Of a stretch of DNA of 64,000 nt, positions 31,261-44,440 are shown in pieces (positions within the stretch are counted from its first letter, which is position 1; each line of letters opens with the position of its first letter). The notes beneath the pieces were generated by a model that saw only the letters and a program-made list of their open reading frames with translations, was not told where the DNA came from and ran no database searches. The position numbers and the translations under genes were made by a program. Source of the stretch: Drosophila miranda (Eukaryota; Arthropoda; Insecta; Diptera; Drosophilidae); NCBI RefSeq assembly GCF_003369915.1, contig NC_046677.1, positions 24,756,913 to 24,820,912 of the forward strand, in the 5' to 3' direction.

Positions 31261-33400
31261 GAAAACTACACGTTTTATTGGTTAAAATTCAAACAAATTT
31301 TATGGAAAAAGCAACATAAAAATTTAGCTATCTTCGTAGGGATGATAAATATTTTGATAATACATCGATACATATTTTTTGTCGTACTGGACTGGCAACA
31401 TATATAGGGTAATATTCTATCGGTAGTTTTGTGCGATAGGAGGAACTTATCGGCATTAAAAATAACAATCAATTCAAAATATAATATTAGACGTGTTCCG
31501 TGGGCTATTTATAGTGGTTTGGAGCACAAAAACGATTTTGAATAAATTGTTTGCATGTGTTCATACAGAAAAGTAAGTTTTAAGCGTGGGCGCCAGATTA
31601 CAATTTGAATTGCTTTGCACAACAATCGATATATCGAAAAAAACGCTGGCAGAATACATAAGCATGTGTGAGGCGTCAAAATCCGCATATCCTCCCATTA
31701 TTGTCAGCTTTCAACAAAAAATGGGGGTTTTTACATTAGTATATTTAGGGACTTACCAAATATTTTGAAACTCATACACTCACACTGGTTGCTCTCTCCT
31801 GGAACGCAAAAATGAGCCAATATTGTACATGGGCTATAAATAGGGGTATGGACAACTGGCAAAAACAACCAAGGAAAATGGCAAGGCTCGTACGAGCCTC
31901 ACCTCATCGATCTTGTCTTCCAGGAATCTTTTGGGATTTTCACTCATGTGCCGAGAAATCGATCAGTATTGTCCTTTTAATTACTTTTATGTACTGTATT
32001 TTGACTAAAACACGGTTTACAAGTCAATGTTGCCCGCAACATGACCGAAAAAATGTGTTGACGCGGATTTAGCAACATTTTGCATACCCTGGGGGAAATG
32101 GATATTATAGAATTGAGAAAATGTTTGTCACCCCAGGCTCCAAAGAAGGCAAAAACAACTTAGTCCCTGTTTTAAACCTATTTCAACGATATTTTGCGCA
32201 TATTTTCATCTTACAGAGACCAAGAATAGGTATGAGAATATATATAAACACGAGATAGTAATCAAATGCATGAAAATGTCTAAAACATATCAATTTGAGA
32301 AAATTCCTTTGTTAATTACGTTTCAAAAACAGTTTGGAAAACAGGATCTTCATATAAAATTAACGAAATAGGGTATACAAAGGCCAATACACACATCTGC
32401 CAGGGCGAGGAGTTCATGCGCGCCATGCAAAAGGAGTCGGTGCGCAGTCTGTGGGGGAGTGGATACCAAAGCTGTTTAGCCCGCGCATGAACTTCGTCCA
32501 CGCGACTTAAGCACGTAAATATTTGCCGGCACGCTGCATATTCGAATTGTAATCCGTATTTATTGATAACTTTTTGTGTTAAACGCCGTGCGGTGGTGTG
32601 GGTAAATTTTGTGTTTTTAAGGTTTGTTCCTGCGCTTGTGTTGGTTTGCCGGCATAAGGTGTCCGTCCTGTCCTTCCTAGAGATGTGGCTTTAGACCGTA
32701 TATTGTTACTGAATCGTGAGAATTTTACAAGAATTTATGCAAGAACGTTTTCACCCAAGCTCTGATAAACAAAGTGTTCTAGTAAGGCGACATTTTCCAA
32801 GTACACTTCGTGGTTTTCCACATAGTCTAGCAACAAGTGAAGCAGCGATGCGTGAGTGTCCGTGAGGCGCCAGCTCTGTTTTCACTCCCGCAACCATCTC
32901 TAGTCTCAGACGGTGTTTTGATTGTATATTTTGGGTCATTTTGTGAAACTCTTCAGCAGGGTGTATATTTGATTTGGCGATGTTTGTAACGGCAGATGTG
33001 GCTGTCTTTTTTTAGTCGAAAATAGTACCTCCCCTGCCTCACAATAGTCCTTCTTTTTGCCTGTTGCAATCCGGACTCAGATCAAATTGGTAAAATTGAT
33101 GGAAACTTGTATATTTCTAAACATAATTCGACCAAAAGAATCCAAAACTGATTTCTGTATAATACATATTGTACATACAACAGTTAAAAAAAAATTTTCA
33201 AGACATAAAGTGCTGACAAGTGCATCTTTATAAACAGATAAACAATGCTGCTAAACAGAATCTAAATCGGATTAGCATATAGGTAAAAAAAAATTTCGAA
33301 AAATTTGTATTAGTAGATAACATATTTATGTACTTACCATAGAAACCCTTCTTCATCTAAGAGGGTATCAAATGCTTGTTACCCCAAAACCGGCTTTCAT
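31261..33400. other. Non-coding interval right of the RPRD-like gene
   Basis: No supported gene is present. It contains ATCGATA (31364-31370), a consensus TATA box without an initiator (31835-31842), and a GC-rich, protein-like patch at 32385-32515 bearing a perfect 12-bp inverted repeat (see findings). Confidence 0.5.
32412..32492. repeat. 12-bp perfect inverted repeat in a GC-rich patch
   Basis: AGTTCATGCGCG (about 32412) and CGCGCATGAACT (about 32481) are exact reverse complements flanking about 57 bases. The flanking DNA is AT-rich. Confidence 0.65.
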
Positions 33401-36400
33401 GTCCAGTTTTTACTATTATTTAGTTGAGTAAGCACCAAAAAAAAAAAACTAATCGAAAAAAAACTATAGAGTAGAAAATTTGTCCGCAAATATCCTCTAC
33501 CTACGACCTTGAGCAATGAACACGCAATTTGCTTATAAAACCAGGCCTGTCTCTGCCTCTGTCCCTGCGCTCCAAGCAATTTATTTGCAACTGTAAAATG
33601 AGCAAGTTCCCTGTTGCCATTAGGGCCATGTAATTATTCTGATTACTTGGCTCAGACAACAGGAAAATACCAATAACAAAAACAGCAGCAACGAACAGCA
33701 ACAACAACCAATATCCCGCTGCTCTACTGACCCAGTGCCAACTAACGTTACGTTACGCTTTTGGCCCGCTTTCCGGTGTCCATCGGTCCGTCCGGCCGGC
33801 CTCCGTTCTGGCCATTTGAGCAGCGACGACAACAACGCCACGCCACGCCACACGGGAAATGCGCCGTAGCAAATAATTACGCTTCAATTGCTGCTCGACC
33901 CTCAAGGATTTCGGTTTGATTGCTCCTTGAGCTCCATAAAAAAAACAAATATAAATAGCAAAAAATAAAACAGAAACTAGAACGGTCTGTCGCGTTGCTT
34001 AAAGTGATAACAGGAGAAGTTTAAGTAATAAATTGAGATAAGGAAGTTTCCCGAGTTTATTGAGAGGTAAGTCTAATCTGGGGATGGATTATTAAATGAT
34101 TTATGTATGAAAGAACTTCTTTGAGACGACTTATTGCTGGCTACAAGAATAACACGTTTACGGTTTTATCTTTGACAATTTGTTGAACTTAGAGCTCAAA
34201 AGGTTCGGCTGTATTTGGCTACTATTGTTATATATTATTATATTTCTGGCTATTACATCAAATCCCAGGAGAGCATTCAATTTGTACGAATTCCAGTTTC
34301 CCACAGACTCAAAAGCAGCCCCACCCACAGGAAACCAAACCCACCCACGCATTCAGCGATAATCGCAATTAGCCCACACCTTTTGGTCCAGATGGAAAAC
34401 AATAAACACTAATTAGGAAGCAGTTCCGAGGACAGAACAACATCATGCAATTGAAAAGCACTGGTTTCTCCGCACTCGTGTAACCTGATTTTCAGGCTGC
34501 TATAAGGGCTATATCCGCCCAGACCAGACCATTCAGACCTAGTCCTACGACACACACAAACACCGAGCCCCAGAGACACAGAGGCGTTTGTCAATTAGTT
34601 GGTTCATTCGCAAGGCCGAAATGCAGAGGGAACCTCCAAGCCCTTCGACAGTCTGTTGCGACGTAGATATTGCCGTTTTTTTCCTAGAAATGTAATCAGA
34701 TTTTTACCCACCAGCCAGCAGATTGTGGCTCATCCCTGATTGTAATATATTCAACTCCGATATGCACATGCACAATCACGCATTCTGATTTCATTCCACT
34801 TGAGCTGCATTTTCCTTTAGTCAACTTTTGATTTCTACGTCAATCAATGCTCAGGGGGGAAAGTATTACGATACGACAAACGTTTCTTGCATACATTTGC
34901 AAGCTGGCAAAAGAGAAATGTCCCCAGAAGACACATTTCCTTGCCCTTCTGCCACTCGTTGAGACCTGCCAGGCGACAAAAAAGAAAAATGGTAAGCAGG
35001 CAAAGAAGTATATATTTCAAATGGTATATATCGATGTGTGTGTGTGTGTGTGTGTGTGTGTGGGGTGGTGGGAGATCGACGTCATCAGGAAGGAGTCCAT
35101 GCCCACGCCGAAGCCCACACCCACACCCACGCCCACGCCCACGCTATGTGGGGGGGTCTAAACGGCGTAAACAAGTTCCAGCGTCAGCATTGAATTAGTT
35201 GGATGCCTTAGGATTAAGTTAGCTTTCAGTTGGAATGACTATTAGATGGTGGGGTATACCTGATTGAAGAGAGAGAAACATAAGAACATTAGGGATATCC
35301 ATTAAATATAGTTTTTGCTAACAAATATAACAGTTGTCTTTACGCTCAATTAATTAATTATCGAAATATTACGTTGAGTGGATTTCAGGGCCCCCAAGAA
35401 GTGGTACCACAATCGAAAAGACACAAATATAAAATCCTTAACATCACTCAGGGGCTTTCATGGATTCCACAAAACTTACTAGTGTGCAAAGACGTAATCA
35501 AATCATCACACTGGAATCACATCTCTGTGCGCACCTGTGATGAAGTTCAATCCTCATACCAAAGGGTATCCCCTTTCGTTTATCCCTAAAATCTGTTCGC
35601 CCATGAAGGTGCATTAGCTTAGGTGGTCGTGGCACTAATGACAAATTGAATGCATCACTTGGCAGGGGACACACACAGGACGCAGGAGGCAGGACTCAGG
35701 AGAACACATGATGGATGTGGCACCAGCACCCACAGAACGAACCAGCCGTCAGACGCCAGACACAGAGTCAGAAACCACTTTGACTGCCTTTCTCTTGCCA
35801 TTTGCATAGATGTTTGTACGAGAAAGGGGAGCCACTACGGGGAGTACTACGGGTACAAATATTGCATGTGGGAGAGCGACAACCCGCAGGGTCACAGCAG
35901 CAACAACAAACACCCAGTGACAGCCTGACAAAGGACATCGGAGAGAAGTAGTGAAGAAGGATGGATATATGTACATACGCGTAAAAAGGGAACCCCTTTG
36001 CAGATGAAAAAGCAGCGCAGGCTGGCACTTAATAAGTCAAAATGGCTCTGCCATCGTTATTTATGATATATGGCATTTTTTTACCCCTTAGCCGCATGCT
36101 GCCTGATATATTAATCTTATACACTTGGAAAAAAAATTTGGATGAGTACTATTTACGAGCCAAGGGATTGTATAGGTGCTCTATAAAAGAAGTTGGAAAT
36201 TCATGCATACAGCTGCATGTTACAAACTTTGTTCACGCATGAACACATTATTGTCTCAAAGAACAAGGTTCCTAAACAGATTCCTAAATTTAAGTGAAGA
36301 AATTCCATAAAGTAGACAATTTGTGATTGATCGGGTGTGAGAAGAGTAAAGATCTGTAGACCCATTGACAAGAACGACAAGAAAACATACAAGTGGACAA

Positions 36401-39400
36401 AACACTTGTTCAATATAGTCCCAAAATACCAGTAACGATGTATCCTATCCGTGGGTCTATAAAGTACATTGTTAAATCATAAATAGGGCTCGGCGATAAG
36501 GAATTTTGCATTAAAGGTTTGCTTAAAAATGTATGTTATTCCTTCAATCAATAAGAGTATGTATCTTGTATCTTGTTGAGTGCCTCGCTGTTGGCGCTAA
36601 TGAAGCTCCCACTCGTCATGCAAGTCATCAGCGCTTGGGCCTCTTGCATAATTAGCTAATTGAGCGCTCAGCGTTAATGATTCGCATGGCAACAATAGGA
36701 GGAGCAGCACAACAGCAAACTGTGTAAAATGCGTACAAACACACTAATTCAGGATGGGATGGAAATGGGTACCGCATGCCGCCTAAAAAGACATTAGGCT
36801 GAAAAATGGTACTCCAGGCACTCTTGGCTCTCCTATATACCCATTCTATCCATTGAAACCATTCAGCGAAAAACACTCCAAGAGCTAATAAGCGTTATGC
36901 TGTATGTTGTTGTCCCACGCGGCGTATACGCAACATGCAACGAAAATGTCTGCTACGTGATTTGAACACCCAAAACGGAGGCGAGGCAAACGACACGTGG
37001 CATCCAAAATCCACCATCTCAATGGGTAGCTTTACTCGAATGCTATGCTCCTCCTAGTTCTTCCTTTCTTTCGTCTGCTGTCTGCCGTCTGTTTGCCTTG
37101 GCTTTTCCTTGGTTTTCCCATTGTTGTCGCGACGCTTCTTTTCTTTTTTTACTCCGTTTGCTGTTGACTTTCGAGTGCGTACAATCCCGGGGATCGTTGA
37201 AGGCTCAGCGCTTTGAGCACGTTTTATTTTAATAGCGCTCTTGTGGCGCATTTCCACCGCTCCGAACCAACAAGAAAAGGACTTTCAAACGGAGGGAGCA
37301 TCATAGTCTTCTCTCTGAATATTGACTAAGAAGTCAAGCTGCATTTACTACTGGCTCAGTTTTTAAGCGCTTGAAAAGCGAGTCAGGTGGCAGCTATTTT
37401 CCACGCGTTTGCTTAACTGGAAAAGTTTCTGCAAAGTTGAATGTTTTCCTGAAAAGTTATACACGTGTTCTTGATGTTTAAACGACTTTGGAAGCTGATT
37501 TTTAGGGGTTTGTCGTAGCTGCTGGTTAAAGATTTTGTAATATATTTTTGACATTACGATGAACTATTTTATTACCATCATTTAGTCGGTACTATTTATG
37601 TAGATTTATGGAATGTTTTGATCGTTATTCAAATTCGAATCAAAGACTATAAAATATTATATTTTGCTTTCTTGGCACCGAAGTTTGTTCTTCGCCAAAG
37701 TGTGTGTATGTTGTTGCTGGATTCTGGGACCGACTCAGCTGCCCAAGGCGGCTTTTTCGTGCCTCAAGCAACATCTTGGTGGCTTTATAGACCTTAAGAT
37801 TACAGGACATACTCGTAAACGTAGAATTCTGAAAAAATACCCCAGGTAAAAGTGAAAAAACTTTGATATTCCACTTAAGAGGTGTACTTTACGGAAATTA
37901 CGTGCCTCGCCAAAGACTATGTATTTTGTTGTCGGATCTGTCCAAGGGGATTGACGAACAGACAGGCATTGAACTTTGTTAAAATTCAAGTTACAACTTC
38001 GCTATTTATGTAAATTGAATACCTATATGTTCTTCAACCTAATTTTTGTTTCAAAAATATTTCCAAAATTCATTTAAATTTGCTGATGATTTAAATTCAA
38101 TTTTCGTAAATTACACTTTCATTCGTAGGCAGTTATCTTTCGACTCTCTGCACGAATTTGATTGCTGTGCCTGTGCCCGTCTATGCCCTAGTCTGTCCAC
38201 TCAAGTGTGTTCTGTGTGACACATTAAGTTCATTACATTAAACACTGATTTATTATCTCCAAGTCCATGCCCCAGTCCTGAGACGTGCTTCGTGCAGAAT
38301 GTGGCTTAGTTGAGGGTCGAAATACATGAAATATAGTCGGTATGTGAGAATTTTCAATTCGATTTGCATACTGAAACATTCGGACAGAGCTATCGCTCCC
38401 TCTGTACCTCTGGCCCTCCCTCCCTGCCGGGAATTTCCATTGTCATTGGAAATGGCATTTTCAACTGCTGCCATGTCCTGCATTAATCATAGTTTGGCTC
38501 CGGCACCCTTCAGGCAACGGGCAACGTACTATTTCTGTCCACTTCATATTTCATGCATCAACTGCAACGTCATGGGTGCCAGTGCCATTGAACCCGCATT
38601 ACGTTGCAAGGACACCTCCCAGAGCTCGAGCTCCCTTGAAACCTGAACAAAGCCAGGGGAGATTGAAAGGAACGTGTTCTTTTTTCTTTCTTTTTTGCTG
38701 GCTTCTGCCATTCGTATCAGTTTCCAAATGCAGCTGTTAACGTTTTTGGTGGGTTCTTTCTCTGGGTTTCTCCTTTCATTCTAGTCTTTTCTTTCACTCT
38801 TTTGGGGTTCTTTCTCCCCTCGTTGGAGCGCTTTTCACTCTTTGCCAACCTTGATTTGGCAGCTCGATAAAAAATCACTTCGACCAATTAGTTTCGGGCT
38901 AATCTTTATCTCGTTTTTTCCCTATTCTCTCTTTTTTTCCCCCCTAGTATTTACCTTTCACTGGTTGCTTTAGCTGTCGGTGTGTAGTCGTACTCGTACC
39001 CAGTGTTTGCTGAGTTCAGGGGTGTATTGATTAGGGTTTAAAAGAGGTCCGTACTCAATAAGGTATACATGTTGAAGCGATTCTGCATGGTATCTGTAAA
39101 AACCTTGGGTTTGGTATCATCCAAATCCTTGTCAGATCTGAGAAAATAAAATATGTATAAAATTCGTTTAACTATGGACTTCTTAGGGACTGTGAATGAT
39201 AGATAAAACGATGTTTTATCAATCTTTTTCAATCTTTTATAAAAAAATAGGAAAGCTTTAATATCTAGAGTTAACGGAACATTAGGCCATTAAGCATTTT
39301 TCTTGTTTTCAAGAACAGCACCAAAATCGTGGATAAAGGATTATTTTTTAGACGCTTTCGTATATTTTGTATTTATAAAATCTGAGGCCAAGATAAATCC

Positions 39401-42400
39401 TCACCTAAAATATAGACCTTGAGGTTTTTATTGTTATAAATAAATTTAAATATTGTAAAAGGGGTATCCCTTAGTCGTGGCATGTTTTTCGCTTGTGTTT
39501 TGTTTCGTATCCTTCTTCTCTATCATTTTCCGTTTATTTGTTTGCCTTTGCCCGTGCGATAGTGCGATAAACGTTGAAGCGGGGCCATCAAAATACAAGC
39601 GCACTCACTCACTCACGCACACATGGGACAAATCAACAATGTCTCTGTGTGTGTATATCACATTTCCTTGTGTGTGTGTGTGGGGAAAAGATACTCTGCT
39701 AACAGCCAAGGTGTTGCCCATTATAATTAATCATTCTGTGGAGACACAACATCAGCAGCAGCAGGAGACAGTTAGGAGCCAGGCAGGAGCCAGACAGGAG
39801 CCAGGCAGGAGTGGCGTGGCACATCAGATCAGTCGACAGCCTGGAGAATTTCATTCGTTTTGATGCATAATTTAACTTTATTACAAAAATGTGTTCCACA
39901 CTTTTAGGTGACAATCTACACGACGTGCCCATTTGTCTTTCCCAGAAGGGGGCGTTTCTGTGGGGATTGGGGGTCATGACAGTGGTCTGTGATTTCACTT
40001 TCGACCTGGCAGTATAAATTTCTGCATGAGTGGCGCTCAACGTCTGTTGAAACTGTTAAAGAGGAAGCTTTTTCGGTATTTTTAGGAAAAAACTGTGAAA
40101 GACAAGTATCAGAATAAAGCCTGAAGACAGAAGATTGGCTGCACTCCCCACCACGGGCTAGCTAGCTTTCATTGAGATACCCATACTCTACAAATCACTT
40201 GCTGGCTTTCAATTGTTCTCCAAATAGCTCCAATTTAAAAAAAACAACATACATTGCGTGTACGTGATACGGCACATTGACACTTCAAAAGAGAATACCC
40301 AATAATACCTACAAGAACAAATTACATGTCGTGTGCATTCGTTGTGAGACCCAAAATGAACTGGTTCCGCGCTTCCACTGCAGAAGCGGATCGCGGAAGG
40401 TTCGTCTTCCACAAAAGTTGCCTGTTATCTTGAAAGAGAAATTTGGTCAAAAGTTTACCGAAAATTCGGCTAAAACTGTTAGGGAGTTAAGGAGAATTTC
40501 GCGTAAAAGTTGAACTCCTCAAACTATTAAGTATAAAACTTTGCCCCTAAATGAACTAGTTCTCGATTCGCTTTGGCTGCCTCTTAGAAAAATGTTAGCT
40601 TAAGCCACAAAGTTTTTGTTAAAACTCATTTGCAGCCACTCAAACTGCAATTAGACGAAAATGACACATGAATGGGGGACAGCCACAGGGATACCAGGAC
40701 ATAGGGGGCATAAAGACAGCCAAAAGTGTGAGAAATGTGGTCTACTTAGAGCTACGCACTTCCGTCTTGTCTTTTATTTGTCATTAGACAACTTTTTGAC
40801 ATTATCCTTTAGGTTTTGCGGAAAAGTTTTCCACACACAGCCAGGCCCCGCAAATGAGATTTGTAATTAGCTCGCGACTGCCGCTGCCGTTCATAAAACG
40901 AAATGTTTCTTTTATTTTTAATGCTAATTGCTTTTTAATGCGTAACTCGAAAGTTTTTGGCCAACAATTAGGCCACCAAAGGGTGGAAGTCTCTGCGCCC
41001 CCAAGATGATTTCACGCACTAGCTGGCACACCCACACACTCACATGAAATCCATCCTCAGCTCAGATTACTTGTAAATTATGCCCACAATCCTTTTAGGC
41101 TGTCACTTTTATTGTGAATAATTTTGTGTTAAAATCGAAATGGCCCACACGAGGCAGGGCCAGGGCAGAGACGATACAAATTGTGGCTGGGAGACAGTAA
41201 AAGGAAAAGGCTGTGCCCTGCCTGCCTGAGAAATCGACAGGAAAAATGCTTGGCTTCTGGCATAAACGGGTATGGATGTGTCCTTAAAGCTGGGCAGGGA
41301 AATGGCAGGACCACACACAGGGGATTACCGAACAGAGAGAGAGAAAGAGAGAACATCCATTGACATCCTTGACATCTGGCCAAAAGCCAAATAGGGACGT
41401 TTTTTTGTACTGTACGACAAAGGAAGAGCTAGAGAAATGTCTTGTGGTAGAATTTCTATGAAAATATTGTGTGTTTTCAGAGACATTTCTTTATATTTGA
41501 TTTGATTTGATATGGCACTACTTATAAGTTTTGTGGTAATGCTTTATTTTTATGATTTTTACTTATCATATATCGATTATTACATTGCCCTATTTGATTT
41601 GATTCTTTACTGATAAGATATTACGTTAGATAACAGCCATTGCGGAACTACACAGGATTTTTTTATTTACAAATTTGATTATATATCTCTAATATTTGTA
41701 GATTGCAGTATTGTACAAAATTACATCCAACACTCCTTCTTTAGGCATTCCCAAGTGATACCTTAGAAGAGATTAAAATACCATCCTTTTTGACGAATAT
41801 TTTGCTTTGATCTAGTACAAATCTGGTAGAACTGGTATTTAAGGGTATGGTAGCTTTTTCTACACGATATTTGTTATATTCTAAGTCAAAAATCGTACCA
41901 ATTGAATGGTTTACGTTTCCCCGAAAACAACCTCCAATCAATTGGGGATAGCATCGATTTTCTTTCATATTTTTCGTGTGAATTTCCAAAGCATACTAAA
42001 CAGGGCAGTGCAAAAATAAACCTTATCAAAGGAGAAACCAGCAAAGGGTCTGCTCCGTTTTCGCTGCCAGCAGCAGAAGCAGTTTTCAATTTCATTGATG
42101 TACAAATACAACAAGTTTATGTGGATGTGACAAAGGCAGAACGTACGACCTCCCTACCACCCCACATCCGCACTCTACAAAATGAAATTGTTTTGCATTT
42201 TACACAAAATTTACAATACTTATCCCCCTATATTTGGTTTCGGTTTGGTTTCGGTTCGCCTCGGCGCGTGTGTGAATTTATTTATTTGAATTTCATTTTG
42301 TGGTTGCCTTCCGGGACCCACTTCCTCTCCACTCCACACTCCTGACTACAGACTCCCTGCCTGGGTCCCTCTCCGAGTTTTGTGGACAACTTTGCATTAC

Positions 42401-43130
42401 AAATTTGCCTCGGCTTAAAATGACGTGCGAAATGTTTGCCTTCTTTTTTTCCTTAGCTGCTTTTTCAAGTGCTAAAAATTAACGTGACTTTTGGACCATT
42501 TTTCTCTCGTTTTCTCGTTTGTTCTTTCAGTTTTTCCTTCCAGCAACTGTTTGGTCCAGTTGTTCATTTGCATGGGAAATCCATTAGAAGGCAAAAACAG
42601 AAAGTATTACGTTTTTGTTCTATTGAGTTTTGACCGAGTTTCCGCTTTGGCAAAAATATTATTTGCGATTCACGTGCGTTGGGGCGTGAGGTTTGTCCGC
42701 GGGTGGGGCTTCTGCTCTGGGGCTGGGACTAGGGCTTTATGGGGTTTATAAGGCAGTCCCTTGTGTGAAACTGAATGAAGCCTTGCTAAGTTCTCAAATG
42801 GCTGGTGAAAAGCTGTCGTTCAGAAGGGAAAGGGAAGTCCTTGGCGGATTAATTGGCGGATTAGACGATAAAAGAGAGAAGAATTTCAAGTGAAAGAGTA
42901 TTCCTTATGGAATTATGAGATTATTTTATGGATTCCAGAAGGGATTATCTGAGATATGGGGTTGAGAGGGATGAGTCCCCTCATTGGGATACACAAACAT
43001 ACATTTTGCTGATACAAAAATATATTTTTATCAAATTTACAAATAATTAAAAAATAAAAATGTATAAAAACTCCTGTGGGGATGGGCAGCCCGCTATTAG
43101 CCATCAAATTCCTTAAGTAATAGCCAGCCA
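33401..43130. other. Gene desert, part 1
   Basis: No coding region is supported. Present are simple repeats (TG run 35036-35062; CCCACG/CCCACA array about 35100-35143; AGGAGCC-AGGC array about 39762-39810; GA run 41333-41352) and two diverged copies of a dispersed repeat (about 37,700-37,750 and 37,900-37,970). Otherwise it is unique-looking AT-rich DNA, probably regulatory by position. Confidence 0.5.
35036..35143. repeat. TG microsatellite and CCCACR minisatellite
   Basis: An uninterrupted TG tract of about 27 bp is followed by repeated 6-bp CCCACG/CCCACA units. Confidence 0.85.
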
Positions 43131-44440
43131 ATATTGTTCGCGATTTCCAGAGCCCACTGTACTGTACCAAATCATTGTTTTACCGCTTGTGCTTACGCTG
43201 GGCAGAGACCGTTCTTTCGGCTCTCGAGCCACCTTCTTCGTTCCTATAGCTCTCTATATATCGTTCGGTCTCGGCTTATCTACAGTACAAACTCTCCGCA
43301 AACTCTCTTTCCAGGTCTTATTTTACGCTCAGCACAACTGAGAGCGCTTTGAGGCCATGATTTCTGCGAGAGAGAGTATAACTAAGTTACCGGTTGTACT
43401 GTGAAAAATAAGACCCACCCTTTCGGGTGCGGACCACCTTGTATAATTTCATCATGAGCCCGAGCTGGTCTACTCTCCTTATATCGCTCTTTTTCGATCT
43501 CTCGCTTTACCTTGGTCAGTCTCGAGTTGATCTTCGTAGATCTTTCACAGACATACCAACATACATACACACGCATACGTGGCTCTACAAATAACAATAT
43601 ATTGTGCCTCTTATTTAAACCCGCTCGACTTGTTGATTAAATCAAACATCAACAGCTGGTGAAAAAGCTCATTAGCCTTGCTGACTCCATATATTAATTA
43701 TATTTATTAATTTATTAATCTTTCGACTCTTTTTATTCATATATTTTTAAAAGCCATATAACTTGTTGATGATTTCTTTTTTTAATTCCATCCGAACGTT
43801 GTTTCTCTGTCAAGAATACAAAGTACGTTTTTCATAACCTTTTTAATATTACCCTTTTCCGCACTTCTCCGATTTACTTTCATAATTTACTCAATCAATA
43901 CTCGTATTTGCTTTACTAATACCTTTTGTATTTCTTATGAATTTTTAAATTTTCACATTCCACTCTTGATTTTTAATTCAATATAAATTCTTTGTCTTAT
44001 TCTTTATTTATTCAATTCAATATAAATATCTACACGTGTTCCACTCTTCCGTATATCATGCTTTCAATAACTGCTCTCTCTTCATCGCTTATTTGTATCT
44101 ACAGAATTGTTTCAGTTAGTATCTCAGCACTCCACATATGTTTCTCATTGCATACTTTTCAGCGTCTTACCTTTTTTTGCTCCAAATTTCGCCCATAGCT
44201 TCCTTACTTTCTAATATTTTTGTGATTTATGTGTGCGCACAAGTCATGACCTTTTTATCAGCAATGAATTTACATAATAATGTTTACCTATTCCTCTGCT
44301 TCCTCCTTGTTCTCGTGTATTTTTGTGGGTTGCCTGGTAATTTATTGATAAGCGGAATACCATACCCATGGAAAACTCGTATATCCACAAGCTTATTCAA
44401 TATGTTGCACATGCAAAAAAAGAGAGAGAGAAGAGGATAA
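43131..44440. other. Promoter-like, inverted-repeat-bearing block with pyrimidine-rich flank
   Basis: From 43142 to about 43610 the sequence is CTCTC/GAGAG-rich with paired arms GGTCTTATTTTAC (43314-43326) and GTGAAAAATAAGACC (43401-43415). A CACCC-TTTC-GGGTG hairpin lies at 43417-43430. From about 43680 to 44330 the plus strand is strongly T+C-rich. This looks like inserted DNA (an LTR or foldback remnant), but no target duplication or retroelement frame was found. Confidence 0.3.

Noticed and set aside
31835..31842. Consensus TATA box (GGCTATAAATAGGG)
   Set aside because: There is no initiator 25-35 bp downstream, and no leader or gene follows on the plus strand. Probably chance.
41902..42345. 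147-codon plus-strand frame in the desert
   Set aside because: Residues are not protein-like, there is no Kozak/promoter context, no splice partners and no recognisable family.
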